Assembly (NCBI GenBank): GCA_033782935.1
Contig: JAWQEG010000003.1
Span: 1,183,501-1,247,500 of the forward strand
Direction of reading: 5' to 3'
DNA length: 64,000 nucleotides
Source: Petrolisthes cinctipes
Lineage: Eukaryota; Arthropoda; Malacostraca; Decapoda; Porcellanidae
The notes below the pieces were generated by a model. It was given only the letters and a program-made list of their open reading frames with translations, was not told where the DNA came from and did not search any database. This document shows, piece after piece, positions 53,811-64,000 of this stretch (within the stretch, counting starts at the first letter, position 1; each line of letters begins with the position of its first letter). The translations under genes and the position numbers were made by a program.

Positions 53811-54048
53811 GTCCTTGAATAGACTTCCCCTTATTATTCTCTGGTCAAGGACTATGTGCAATGACTGTACACCCTCCCTCTCTCTCCCCTCCTTCCATCT
53901 CTCTCAATTACTCTCTTTCCTCCATGTTTATCAAAGTATTGGTAATATCTTGCAGTATTTCAGAAGTACTAATTCATTTGTATATTTTGAACCATCCATA
54001 AATAAATTCATTTGTATTTTGTACTATCTATTAATAAATTCATTTGTA

Positions 54049-54625
54049 TTGTAGTAGCTCCATATATAGCCGCTCCTATATCCATTTGTTCACTCCTAGG
54101 TAGCCGCGCACCTCTACCCATGGAGTGGCGAGTACACTAATCCCCTTCCCAGACACGACTTAATCCTCTCTTGGGATACCAGCCGCCAAACGAGCCGCCT
54201 CTCTAGGGACACCAGCTGCCAGACTCCACTCCTTGTCTCAGCAGTGATTCATCCCTGGGAAGAAATACCTACCTACATGCTGGGTCGGAAGATCACGTGA
54301 CGACGCAACATCCGGGACCGTAGTCCTACTGAATATAAGGGCCGAGCTATTGCTTGGCTGCACACTTTCTCTCGAGCTCTGGACCAAAGAAGACCTGCCC
54401 TGCCGCCATACCTGCCTAGCCTGCACCAAGCCTAGACTGTGTTCCCGCCTTGATCATACGTTTACCTTCCAGCCCCAGACAACTCTCCTACAGCACTACA
54501 CGGCAGCCCGGCATACTTCATTATCTATGTGACTTCTTTGTACCTACCAATAAACTGTTACTGTGTATTCTAGAGTCTGTTCACCCCGGGTAATGATGCA
54601 AGGGCTTCCTTGATGTTATAACCTA
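54049..54625 (+). mobile_element. Solo LTR of a Gypsy-type element
   Basis: Starts TGTAGTAGCTCCATATATAG. It carries the landmarks of the LTRs at 57338 and 60656: a cagccgccaaacgagccgc block, gatcacgtgacgacgc, then taccaataaactgttactgt and attctagagtctgttcaccc. It ends near cttccttgatgtt. No internal sequence or second LTR, so it probably arose by LTR-LTR recombination. The AATAAA would be its polyadenylation signal. Confidence 0.75.
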
Positions 54626-54807
54626 TACCACCCAATCACCATTATGCTGTAATCCTGTCCAGTGAAAGGTCGACTTCAACACTAGATTATGAAGGTTTTC
54701 TAGCTAGGTATATTTAAATGGGCGGTTTATGTAACATAGATCATTACTGTAGCGGTCTAGCCATTACAATACTTTAATGGAATGTTTCGTAATGGCTACC
54801 TAATGTA

Positions 54808-55013
54808 CAGTTGCCTAAAGGTTCTTCTTTACCCCCTGTTTTGTGTCTGGCGTAGATGTGGCAGCATAACAATATTCGAATTGCATTTATGAATGAGACA
54901 ATCTCCCTACTGAATCATCCTGTAGTGTATCAGATGTGATCCGAACGTTTCCAGCGTTGCCACATGTACCCAACAGCCACTACAGGGGGTAAAGAAGAAC
55001 CTTAAGGCAACTG
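54808..55013. mobile_element. TA-flanked MITE with 35-bp inverted ends
   Basis: CAGTTGCCTAAAGGTTCTTC and inverse of CAGTTGCCTTAAGGTTCTTC continue to tttaccccctgt; TA at 54806-54807 and 55014-55015. 206 bp, Tc1/mariner-derived by structure. Confidence 0.9.
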
Positions 55014-55059
55014 TACATACTTATTAACACCACATATTTCAGTTTTAGCATTTTTTTGT

Positions 55060-55140
55060 ATTTCAGCAATCGGGGGGTGCGAGAACTGACTGCTGATTTG
55101 CAAGGGGTGCATATATTGAAAAAGGTTAAGAACCACTGAC
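55060..55140. repeat. hAT-type MITE end (partial)
   Basis: ggttaagaaccactg resembles the right end of the hAT MITE at 8403; gggggtgcgagaactgactg precedes it. Left end absent. Confidence 0.45.
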
Positions 55141-57337
55141 CTAGAGGAACCACCGTGACAAAAAGTAGTGGAAAAATTCTTTATCATATAACTTGATTGA
55201 GACAACTCACAGTTCGTTGCTGAAATACAAGTTTGCCCCCGAAAGCAACCCAGGACTTGCTCACTCAGTGCCTAACCTAAACTTCAGAGCTATGGTCCTG
55301 GGAGTCGATAAATCTGGAGTCTTCCATAAGAATGTAGCTGAGCATAGTCCCAGCGGTGGCAGAATGCTCTTACTGCTGTTGTTTTGGTTCTGGAGTCTGC
55401 CTTCTTTCATTGTACCATATTTGGAACCTGCTGTCTTCCTGGAACCATTATATAATTGAACGAGGTCTCTTCCAGATTCATGTATCTTCCTGGAATAATG
55501 TGTTTTCTCGAAAAATCATGTACCTTATTGGTCATCAACTTTCATACAATCTTACGTTATCCTAGAACAATGTCTCCTGGAATCTTGTATTATCTTGCAT
55601 TGGTTATAACGCACTGACTTGACACCTCCCTCTCCACCTTTCCTTTGCTTGGTTTATACAGTACCTTACTATGAGAACACATTCCCTCGCCTAACAACCT
55701 CCTCTCATGATCCCGTGGTGGGCGGTCCGTCTCCGCTGTATGATGTGATAACTGAAATTGGAGCCATTCATTTTGATTGACTTTACGAATTTTCATTCAC
55801 GGTAATGGTGGGTGTGAGTCCCCATTTGTTGCCTCGTAATGATTGGCTGCTTCGCTCCCAAACATCCCCATCTCTCTGTTACGCTCTTTTTATCCCTCTG
55901 TACGTTCGGGTTATATATATATATATATATATATATATCACTAGCCTTTCTCGATATATATATATGTATACTTTTAATATGAATATTTTTCCTCCGTTTT
56001 GATTTTATCTTTCATTCTGTTTATATTATTTTATTTTTTCACATTTAATGGCATTCTTATTCAAAGCGAGGTCGAAGGGCCTCGAGATCTCTTTTGGGGT
56101 TGGGATGTAGTGGGATAATAGTTCAAGGACAGTTCAATCATAATGATTTATCAATTTTATATTGTAGGACAGTCTCTCACACAGTACGTCAATGATTTAT
56201 CGTGTCACAAGTTAGAAAAATTGCTTAGTGTTATAAGTGCTACTTAATTAAATATGAGTCCTCCGTGCACAATAAAGTTAAGTTGACTGGAAAGAATGAG
56301 ATTTGTTAGTAATTTTCTCCCTATGCATCATGTGTTTACCCTGTCCAGTGCCATGCCGTCAGAATGCACCACAGTCCCGCCCACAAACAAAGTCTTTGTT
56401 TTGTGCAGATTAATCATGCCATCAGTGAATGAAATACCAAGCTGCCATGGACATACTGAAATTATCACACACACCAGTTGTCCATATATGCAACAAACTT
56501 TGGCTAACTTGACCTGACCTTCAGAACCTAGCTTTTTTATTGAGGACCGGGGCAATCATTAGAACCTACATTAGTGTATTTCGGCAGCGATGAACGTTTC
56601 GGACCCTTTACAGTGACCTTATATAACCTTCGAGTTCTAACTTATGGTCTAAGAGAAGGCGATTTTCAAACCGCTATAAAGTGGATTGGTTGTTTACGAA
56701 AGACATTGTGCAGTTTCATCGGCTGTTGAAAGCATAGAGGTAGTATAGGTAAAGAATCGTACAGTACTGCATATCTTGTTTGTGGCTGGCAGCTCACTCT
56801 TGCCAACCACAGTATGGCGGCCAGCGCATTTGACTGGCTTCACTGAAGATCACTTAGTAGAGCACTAAACCCTGCTCGTGCCTCCTCCACCTATACTACC
56901 TCCATGGTTGAAAGAGTGAGTGCTCATGGCAAGATCATACTGCAGAATTTCTTTTGGCTCGACTCCACCTGAAGCGTATGATAAAACAAAAAGATTTACT
57001 GCTTGTGCTTTCATCTACTGTTTTCCATTCCACTTCTTCCTCATGTCCACCTCCCTATGTGAACTTCTTTATTTATATTTTCCTTCGTCTTTTCCTCTGA
57101 TAAAACATTTTCTCTAAATTTCCAGACTGCTTCGACTGGAGGGAATGGTGGGTGGGGATGAACCTTATTTATTTTGCTATTACTCTCCCTGGTAAACTCA
57201 CAGCCTAAGGAACAACAACACCGCAAGAATTAATAGAGCTGAGGTGGTTTGAAGTTCCTTTGTATTCCCTGTGTATTCTTCCACCTCCCTGCTGGCTCGG
57301 TTGAGGGAGGAAATAAAGCCTTGGGGCTGAGTTATAT
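55141..57337. other. Unassigned sequence downstream of FANCL
   Basis: No gene recognised. Contains a TA microsatellite (55914-55938) and an open frame on the - strand (56555-56328) with QLGISFTDGMINLHKTKTLF that matches nothing I know. The tract from 57230 has cccacctcc-type sequence before the Gypsy LTR. Confidence 0.4.
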
Positions 57338-57923
57338 TGTAGTGGCGCCATACGCACCACTCCGTATTCCTTTATATATATCCCATGTGCTGGTACGACG
57401 TTCCCTGTTCCTTTGTACTCTCCCCGTCCCAGACAAGCCACAGTCTGGTGGTTTGGTTAATCCCATTCCCTGACTCAGCTTAACCTACTCTTGGGAGTCC
57501 AGCCACCAGCCTCTCGCTTTCTCCAGGTATGAATCGAGGTGGGTGCAGCTGGTGGTCAGGTGATGGTGTGATCACGTGGGTGACGCTACATACGGGAACC
57601 GGAAGCAAGGAGATAAAAGGAGCAGAGCTGCGCTTGTATGGCAGACTATCCAGCGAACTACCATTGTGGAAGGACCTGCCCTACTCCTGCCATTGTCTCA
57701 CACCTACAGTACACGTGTTCCCACTCTAACCACACGACGTGCCTCTGCTCTACACTACTAAACAAGCGACACTGCAACTACCAACTCTCCACGATGCTAC
57801 ACAGCAGGCTGGCCTTTCCCATATCATATGTACTGCACTCTTGTATATTACCAATAAACTGTACCATGTATTCTAGAGTCTGTTCACCTGGGTAGATGCA
57901 TAAGGAGCTTCCTTACTATTTCA
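57338..57923 (+). repeat. Gypsy 5' LTR
   Basis: Starts TGTAGTGGCGCCATACGCAC; contains ccaataaactgtaccatgta (AATAAA) and ends near cttccttactatttca. Confidence 0.82.
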
Positions 57924-58369
57924 ATTGGTGACTCCAGCTTTCAAACTCTGTTACATGGTTCAAGATAGTACGTACATCGCACACAAGTTCCACTACGCTA
58001 CTTGCACTTCAACCTCTGCAACATGCCAACACTGACGTTCCAGTGACCCACAACTAAGCTCCAATAAACACTTCACCACTTCACCTACGATGACCTCTTC
58101 GCTTCGCTCCTAATGTACCCCGTTCACTTACACTTCCCTATACCCATGTATTAGCTTGTATTCGTATTGTGTCCACATTCCCCAGTGCTCTATCCCACCC
58201 ATTTTTGCATAACGTTATTTTGCCCCCATTACTTTACTTTCCTGTTCTGTGTCTCCTTACTCCCGCCTTGTTCTACTCCTGTCCGCTGTTTCGCTACCTT
58301 ACCTACCTTTCCATTCTACCACCCTGCTGTAATTTCCTTCCTCCTAGACTACTGACGGGCAATAATGGC

Positions 58370-59534
58370 CTACGCATTGAAAGCATAACGGCACCCGACT
58401 CTACAACACAAGTCTGGTGTGACACTTCCTGCGACACGCCACGCCCCTACATACCTGAGCAATTCAGAGAAAATGTATTCAATCACTATCACTCCATAAA
58501 CCACCCGGGAATTGCAGGTACACTTCGCCTCATTAGTCGACTTATAGTATGGCCAGGAATAAGAAGGCAAGTGATGGAGTGGGTGACAACCTGCATCTCC
58601 TGTCAGCGTGCGAAGGTAGGATGACATACACACCCACCAATACACAAGTTCACCGTTCCCTCCAACAGATTCCACACCGTACATGTCGACATTGTGGGCC
58701 CTCTTCCATCCTCCCAAGGGTACCGATATCTCCTGACGCGCGTAGACAGGACATCCGGTGGTGTACAGCTGTCCCTATGTATGACATCACGGCTGATGGC
58801 ACAGCCCGCCATTTTCTCAATAACTGGGTGTCTAACTTTGGTCCCCCTACAGTTATCGTCACGGACCAAGGGACAATATTCGAGTCCAGGGCATGGCAGC
58901 TCATGCTCACATTATTAGGAACACGTCGTCAATGGACCACCGCATACCACCCAGCAAGTAACGGCGTGGTCGAGAGATTTCATCGCCGCCTGAAGGATGA
59001 GTTCCGAGCACTACAGCCTGATCAATGGACTGACGCATCCCTCTCATTCTCCTGACAATACGTACTACGCTGAAGGAAGACCTTAAACATTCACCAACGG
59101 AGCTCATGTTCGGCGAGGACCTACGCCTCCCTGGCCAAATTACTGCAACCGAGGTGGACACATCTAACCTTTCATTCTTGCCGGCACTCAAGCGCGCCAT
59201 CGCTAAAGCCGCACCTACGCCTACACGCCAGCATACCAGGCCTACATACACACCACCCGGCCTGCACACCGCACCCTCGCTGCTACTCAGGACTGACTCA
59301 CACCACACACTGCTCCAGCAGCTGTACACTGGCCCTCACCCCGTGCTCGCCAGGACGGACGCAACTGTCACTCTAAGCATACACGACAAGCCTTACATCA
59401 CGTCCTGGAAAAGGGTGAAACCAGTTCACGCCTCGCCTCTTACACACCCCTTGCCTCACACACGACGACGACCACCACTCCTACCTACACCTCGCGCAGT
59501 GCCACTCACGCGAACACACTACTTTCTCCACTAA
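58370..59534 (+). pseudogene. Gypsy pol remnant: integrase
   Basis: Begins in the segment before integrase (LLTGNNGLRIESITAPDSTT). The HHCC zinc-binding part follows: FNHYHSINHPGIAGTLRLIS and WVTTCISCQRAKVG. The catalytic core is split over frames: VDIVGPLPSSQGYRYLLTRV (first Asp), VIVTDQGTIFESRAWQ (second Asp) and AYHPASNGVVERFHRRLKDE (Glu). The C-terminal part has MFGEDLRLPGQITA and GPHPVLARTDATVTLSIHDK. Frameshifts near 58620, 58720 and 59055 inactivate it. Confidence 0.88.
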
Positions 59535-59638
59535 CTCCACCGCATCATACTATACACACACACCAACCACCCCTCCACCAGCCTCACCCACCAAACTTAC
59601 TCACCACCGACAACCACACCCACGTACCAACCGCTCAC

Positions 59639-60376
59639 ATGCCAACACATACGCATACATACCTCTCACCACCAAACACCTCGCCACACCATACCACACA
59701 TACACACTACTCCCACTCCCATCAACCTCAACCATCTACTTCAACCAGCACCAACTCCCAACCCCACATCACCATACCCATTCCCCCATCACCTACTCAC
59801 CTTCCACCTACTACCCCTCATAATCACTCACCTCAACCCACATACGCACCATCACCTATCCATTCCCCACCTCATATCCCACCACCTCCTCCCGCTACCT
59901 CTTCAGATTCCTCACCACCGCCTTCACCTCAACCGCCACCCTCTCCTGACCTTCCCTTGTTCCCCGTACCCTTCGCTACCCCTACCAACACCCCACCTGC
60001 CCATACACCAGACCTACCTGACACCACCCCTTCTCCCCAACATGCGCCACATCCCACTCCCCTACCTCTCCCTGACCCTGACCTGCCTACCTCCATTCCT
60101 AGGCCTGATGACCCGTTACCCGACCATGACTCGATAACCGTAATCCCTTCTAGTCTTCCACAGGAATTGCCACCCATCATCCACGTCATACCAGCCACTC
60201 ATCCTCGTCCCGCCATCCCTCCTCGACAGTGCACTCCCTCACATCGCCCTGCTACACCACCTTCACCACATCAGGAGCGCACGATACGGCGCCCGAGTAA
60301 ATATGTTGCCGCACTGTACAACACAGACATACATACACACTACACTCTCCAGCACACATACAGTCCTTACTACTAA
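59639..60376 (+). pseudogene. Pro/His/Thr-rich C-terminal extension of Gypsy pol
   Basis: 245-codon frame of low complexity (Pro, Thr, His, Ser). It ends RRPSKYVAALYNTDIHTHYT; the RRPSKYVA motif resembles the last residues of many Gypsy pol proteins. It is out of frame with the preceding segment, so it is probably the pol tail shifted by an indel. It could instead be an extra ORF. Confidence 0.5.
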
Positions 60377-60476
60377 TCACACTCACTTGCAGCTAACCCC
60401 CCACCTCACACTCCACACATTACCCGTACACATCTGTACAACATTTATTCCTTATATTTTATGTGTTATCACCTGT

Positions 60477-60584
<108 letters not shown>

Positions 60585-60655
60585 TGTTACTTTGTATGTA
60601 TTGGGCCTTCCTCTCTCCCCTAATAAATTCATTGTGTTGTGGGGAGGGGGGGTAA

Positions 60656-61237
60656 TGTAGTGGCACCATAAGCACCACTCCGTATTCCTCTATATATATT
60701 CCATGTGCTGGTATGCCGCTCCCTGTTCCTTTGTACTCTCCCCGTCCCAGACAAGCCACAGTCTGGCAGTTTGGTTAATCCTGTCCCCTGACTCAGCTTA
60801 ACAGACTCTTGGGAGTCCAGCCGCCAGCCTCCTGCTTTCTCCAGGTATGAATCGAGGTGGGTACAGCTGGTCAGGTGATGGCGTGATCACGTGGGTGACG
60901 CTACATACGGGAACCGGAAGCAAGGAGATAAAAGGAGCGGAGCTGCGCTTGTATGGCAGACTATCCAGCGAACTACCATTGTGGAAGGACCTGCCCTACT
61001 CCTGCCGTTGTCTCACACCTGCAGTACACGTGTTCCCACTCCGACCACACGTCGTACCTCTGCTCTACACTACTACACAAGCGACGCTGCAACTACCGAC
61101 TCTCCACGACGCTACACGGCAGGCTGGCCTTCCCCATATCACATGTACTGCACTCTTGTATATTACTAATAAACTGTACCATGTATTCTAAAGTCTGTTC
61201 ACCCGGGCAGATGCATAAGGAGCTTCCTTATTGTCTC

Positions 61238-61238
<1 letters not shown>
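60656..61238 (+). repeat. Gypsy 3' LTR
   Basis: Starts TGTAGTGGCACCATAAGCAC and ends at a (TAT)n microsatellite (about 61238-61281), which obscures the exact terminus and any target duplication. Confidence 0.82.
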
Positions 61239-61282
<44 letters not shown>

Positions 61283-61444
61283 GTGTGTAATTCAACAAGT
61301 TAAGTTATTCTGTCAAAATCTTTGAAACAATACAACCATCAATGTAAACAAAGGAGATCTAAAGTAATTACTAATATTATAATTATATTTATTGAATAAC
61401 AAGATAACTACAGGATATAAGTAATAAAAATTAACTACTTAATG

Positions 61445-61672
61445 TGAGATTCTCTTTTTGGTGAATTGGAAGGAGTTTGATTTCTCCAAACTATGCCACC
61501 AAACAGATCCCCTATTATTAGTACCATTGAGGGCATCTGTTTGTATGTATGTGTGTATGTATATGTAAGAGTATGTATGTATGTAAGAGAGATAGAGATC
61601 CCCTATTAGTACCATTGAGGGCATCTGTTTCCTGGCATAGTTTGGAGGAATCACACACCTTCCAGTTTATCA
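61445..61672. repeat. MITE family B, copy 4, with internal duplication
   Basis: gatcccctattattagtacc and cattgagggcatctgtttg each occur twice (61505-61545 and 61597-61632), separated by TATG repeats. Ends resemble family B (tttggaggaatcacacacct). Confidence 0.5.
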
Positions 61673-61814
61673 ACATAAAAATCTGGTCTACACACCCTCT
61701 ACCCTTCCTAAACCCACCTGCTCCTCACCCACCCACCTCTCTGTTTTCACTCTCACTCTCTCGATCACTACCCTACAGTATACCTTCCCTACTACACTAA
61801 GGAGACATATCCAT

Positions 61815-62405
61815 ATCACTGGGGAGGATTATGAAGGGTAGAAGTGTGAGTATGGAAGTGAAAAGGGACTACGAAATAGTATAATCCTGCCAACACTGAC
61901 ATATGCATCGGAGACGTGGACATGGAGTAGGGCTCATCAGTCTAGAATAGGTGCTGTGGAAATTAATTACTTGAGAGGAGCATGTGGAGTTTTTAGGTGG
62001 AATGGAGAGAGTAATGAAAGTGTGTATGAGTGATGTGGTATGAATGAGAAGGCAATTAGTATTGAGTGTGGAGTGGTTGAGAGAGTGAAGCGTATTACAT
62101 TGAGATGGTTTGGACATGTAGAGAGAATGCAAGGTGTGGAGACCTCTGGTTAGATGGCAGAACAATGTGGAAGAGTATGTAAAGGAGAGAAACGTGAGGA
62201 GCAGAGAATGGAGTAAGGAGGGAGTGTTGGAACAGAGTAGAACCGTATGTAAAGGAGAGAAACGTGAGGGGCAGAGTAGGGCTTGACCAAGTAAGGAGGA
62301 AGTGTTGGAACAAGGAAAACTGGAGACATTTCTGCCGTGGCCATCCCTTTGGGAGGAGTTCCCGGAGGAAGAGAGGCGTCAAAGCTATAGATTGATAGAT
62401 AGATG
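61815..62405 (+). mobile_element. RTE LINE 3' fragment, decayed
   Basis: Starts atcactggggaggattatga and follows the RTE 3' region with stops and deletions. The segment gtatgtaaaggagagaaacg is duplicated (62172, 62246). Ends agctatagattgatagatag. Confidence 0.8.
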
Positions 62406-62599
62406 GGAGGAGCAGGAGGATGGCGGGGAGGAGGAGGTGGGAGGGGGAGACGAGGGAGAATGAAGAGAAAGAGTGGTACAATGAAGGAATAAGAAAATCC
62501 AACAGTAACAAATGTTTTGGTCATTTCAAATCAGTTTTTGTCTAAACTAATTTATATATAAGTATGTAAGTCAATTAAGTATATAAACTCATGTCTCTC

Positions 62600-62765
62600 T
62601 TTTTCACATAAAGGAGTTAGTACACTTTCGGTTCCTTGAAATGCCTTGATTCCTCCAAAGTATGCTATGAAACAGGACCAAATAAAGAAAATTAATGTTG
62701 GCCTATTGCTTGGAATTGTTTGGAGGATCAGTTGCTCCAAATATACCAACACAACACTTCTCCTT
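62600..62765. repeat. MITE family B, copy 5
   Basis: cttgattcctccaaagtatg, then ggaggatcagttgctccaaa and caacacaacacttctccttt, the inverse order of family B. Confidence 0.6.
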
Positions 62766-63230
62766 TAATAAATCAGACAGTTCCTTTTCCTCTGATGCTT
62801 CTGAACTGACCGAATAGAGCTAAACCTATTCTTCTGAAATTAACAAGTAATTAAGCGACCCTGTGATTGTGTATGAGACCTGGTGGCTTCTAATTCCTCC
62901 TGATTATGTAAGAAAACAAACTCTTTTTAATGCATGTTTTGATTCGAGGCAATGTTTGAAGGACTCACTAACCTCCAATTTTCTGACTACATCCCGGGGA
63001 TCCTTAATCAAGCAAGTATAATGATACTTAGAATTACAGTTGCTCATTTAAGAATATATCTGAACTATTTGTGGATATCGAAAGTTTGTTACAGTTGACA
63101 TTTTTATGTATATATTTACGGCGCATTGAAATAATTGTTTTGACCCGTTTATTTGAATAAATTTTTCTGCTATTTGGCATCCATAAGAGAAGAAGATATA
63201 CTACAACTAAAAAAAATATATATATATATA
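62766..63230. other. AT-rich sequence, nothing recognised
   Basis: No gene or repeat identified apart from a short TA run at 63220. Confidence 0.5.
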
Positions 63231-64000
63231 TTATAAGCAAGTGCAAGGGCGAGGAACAGTGAAGGCAGTGGGGAGAGGAGAGTGGAGGGGAGAGGAACAG
63301 ATGAATGGGACATGTAAGAAAAAATACGAAAAAAAAGAGAGAGAAGGAAACGAATGAAAAAGTTGGAAGTAGTATATTAATGGAGGAAGGAAGATAATGT
63401 AGGTGAGGATCAGGATTAGGAGAAGTGAGTGGGTGTGGAAACAGTGAAGGAGGGAAACACTAGAAGACAAAGACAGAGGGGAAGGAGAGAGAAAGAAGAG
63501 GGAGGCAGGGAGAGAGAGAGAGAAATTGAAACAGACAAAAATGGGAGAGAGAAAGACAGAAAGGCAGAGAGAAAGACAAAGAGGGAGAACAGCAGAGAAA
63601 GGGAGAAAGACAGAAAGGCAGAGAGAAAGATAGAGAGAAGGTGAGAAAGACAGAGAGGGAGAACGACAGTGAAAGGGAGAAAGACAGAAAGGGAGAGAGA
63701 AAGACAGAAAGGGAGAGAGAAAGACAGAGAGGGAGAGAGAAAGACAAAGAAAGGGAGAGAGAAGGACAGAGAAAGGGAGAGAGAGACAGATAAAGATAGA
63801 GAGAAAGACAGAGAAAGATAGAGAAAAAGACAGAGAGAGGGAGAGAGAGACAGAGAAAAGGAGAGAGAGACAGAGTTAGATAGAGAGAAAGGGAAGGAGA
63901 TACGTGTGGGGGGAGCAAAAGGGAGAAACAGATGGGAGGAATGAAGGGTGGGGAAAAAGGGGAGGGGGGCGGAAGGGGAAGAAGTGAAGGAGGGGGGACG
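63231..64000. repeat. GA-rich low-complexity tract
   Basis: Purine-rich (agagaaagacagaaaggga-type units) from about 63430 to 63900, with G-rich ends. The open frames it creates (Arg/Glu or Ser/Leu) are artefacts of the repeat. Confidence 0.9.

Noticed and set aside
56328..56555. - strand open frame with QLGISFTDGMINLHKTKTLF as a conserved gene
   Set aside because: Single short frame without recognised family, splice structure or neighbouring exons; left as unassigned.
63429..63918. Long Arg/Glu/Lys-rich and Ser/Leu-rich open frames at the right edge
   Set aside because: Artefacts of the purine-rich low-complexity tract; no start context or conserved motif.

Overview
This is eukaryotic, AT-rich, intron- and transposon-dense DNA, most likely from an arthropod. 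A decapod crustacean is my inference from the mix of RTE-type LINEs with TAGA tails, DIRS-like elements and many TA-target MITEs; the sequence does not prove it. There are no bacterial operons, CRISPR arrays or recognisable tRNA/rRNA genes.

The only host gene I recognise is the Fanconi anaemia ubiquitin E3 ligase FANCL, on the + strand. Eight exons (4919-4972, 5693-5853, 8226-8340, 16411-16567, 20076-20200, 33317-33541, 50909-50980, 53133-53159) splice in a continuous reading frame with consistent phases. They encode about 311 C-terminal residues: the end of the ELF region, the UBC-fold (DRWD) domain and the C-terminal RING/PHD-like domain. The last exon ends in TAA with AATAAA about 70 bp downstream. 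The N-terminal ELF-domain exon(s) were not found with confidence. They lie either in 1-4900 (one weak candidate near 3178) or left of the window.

Almost everything else is transposable elements, mostly in FANCL introns, so about 0.9 kb of coding sequence is spread over 48 kb. 1-4900 holds MITEs, a foldback element and unassigned sequence. 5.0-12.4 kb holds MITEs (Tc1-like, hAT-like, palindromic). 12.4-15.0 kb is a nearly full-length but broken Tigger/pogo transposon with TA target duplication. 16.6-20 kb holds a tandemly triplicated MITE, RTE fragments and another MITE next to exon 5. 21.0-28.9 kb is a truncated Tigger followed by a DIRS-like tyrosine-recombinase retrotransposon on the - strand. 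29.2-33.0 kb is an RTE LINE inserted in a MITE. 34.7-37.65 kb is a second RTE LINE with a 975-codon open frame. 38.3-50.2 kb is a nest: a Jockey-like LINE split by a CR1/L2-like LINE, itself split by a second DIRS element. 51.0-52.9 kb holds two different Tc1-like elements in the same TA site of a short duplicated intron segment. Downstream of FANCL lie a solo LTR, a MITE, an internally deleted Gypsy element (57.3-61.2 kb), an RTE fragment and GA-rich low-complexity DNA.

The most noteworthy signals are: the reconstructed FANCL gene; two spliceosomal-type introns in the gag gene of both DIRS copies, with matching phases; the compound inverted ends of those DIRS elements; the twin MITE insertion at 51-53 kb; and a duplicated splice-acceptor segment in FANCL intron 3. 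I see no new defence or biosynthetic system. Identifications rest on motif recognition and remembered family sequences, not on searches.
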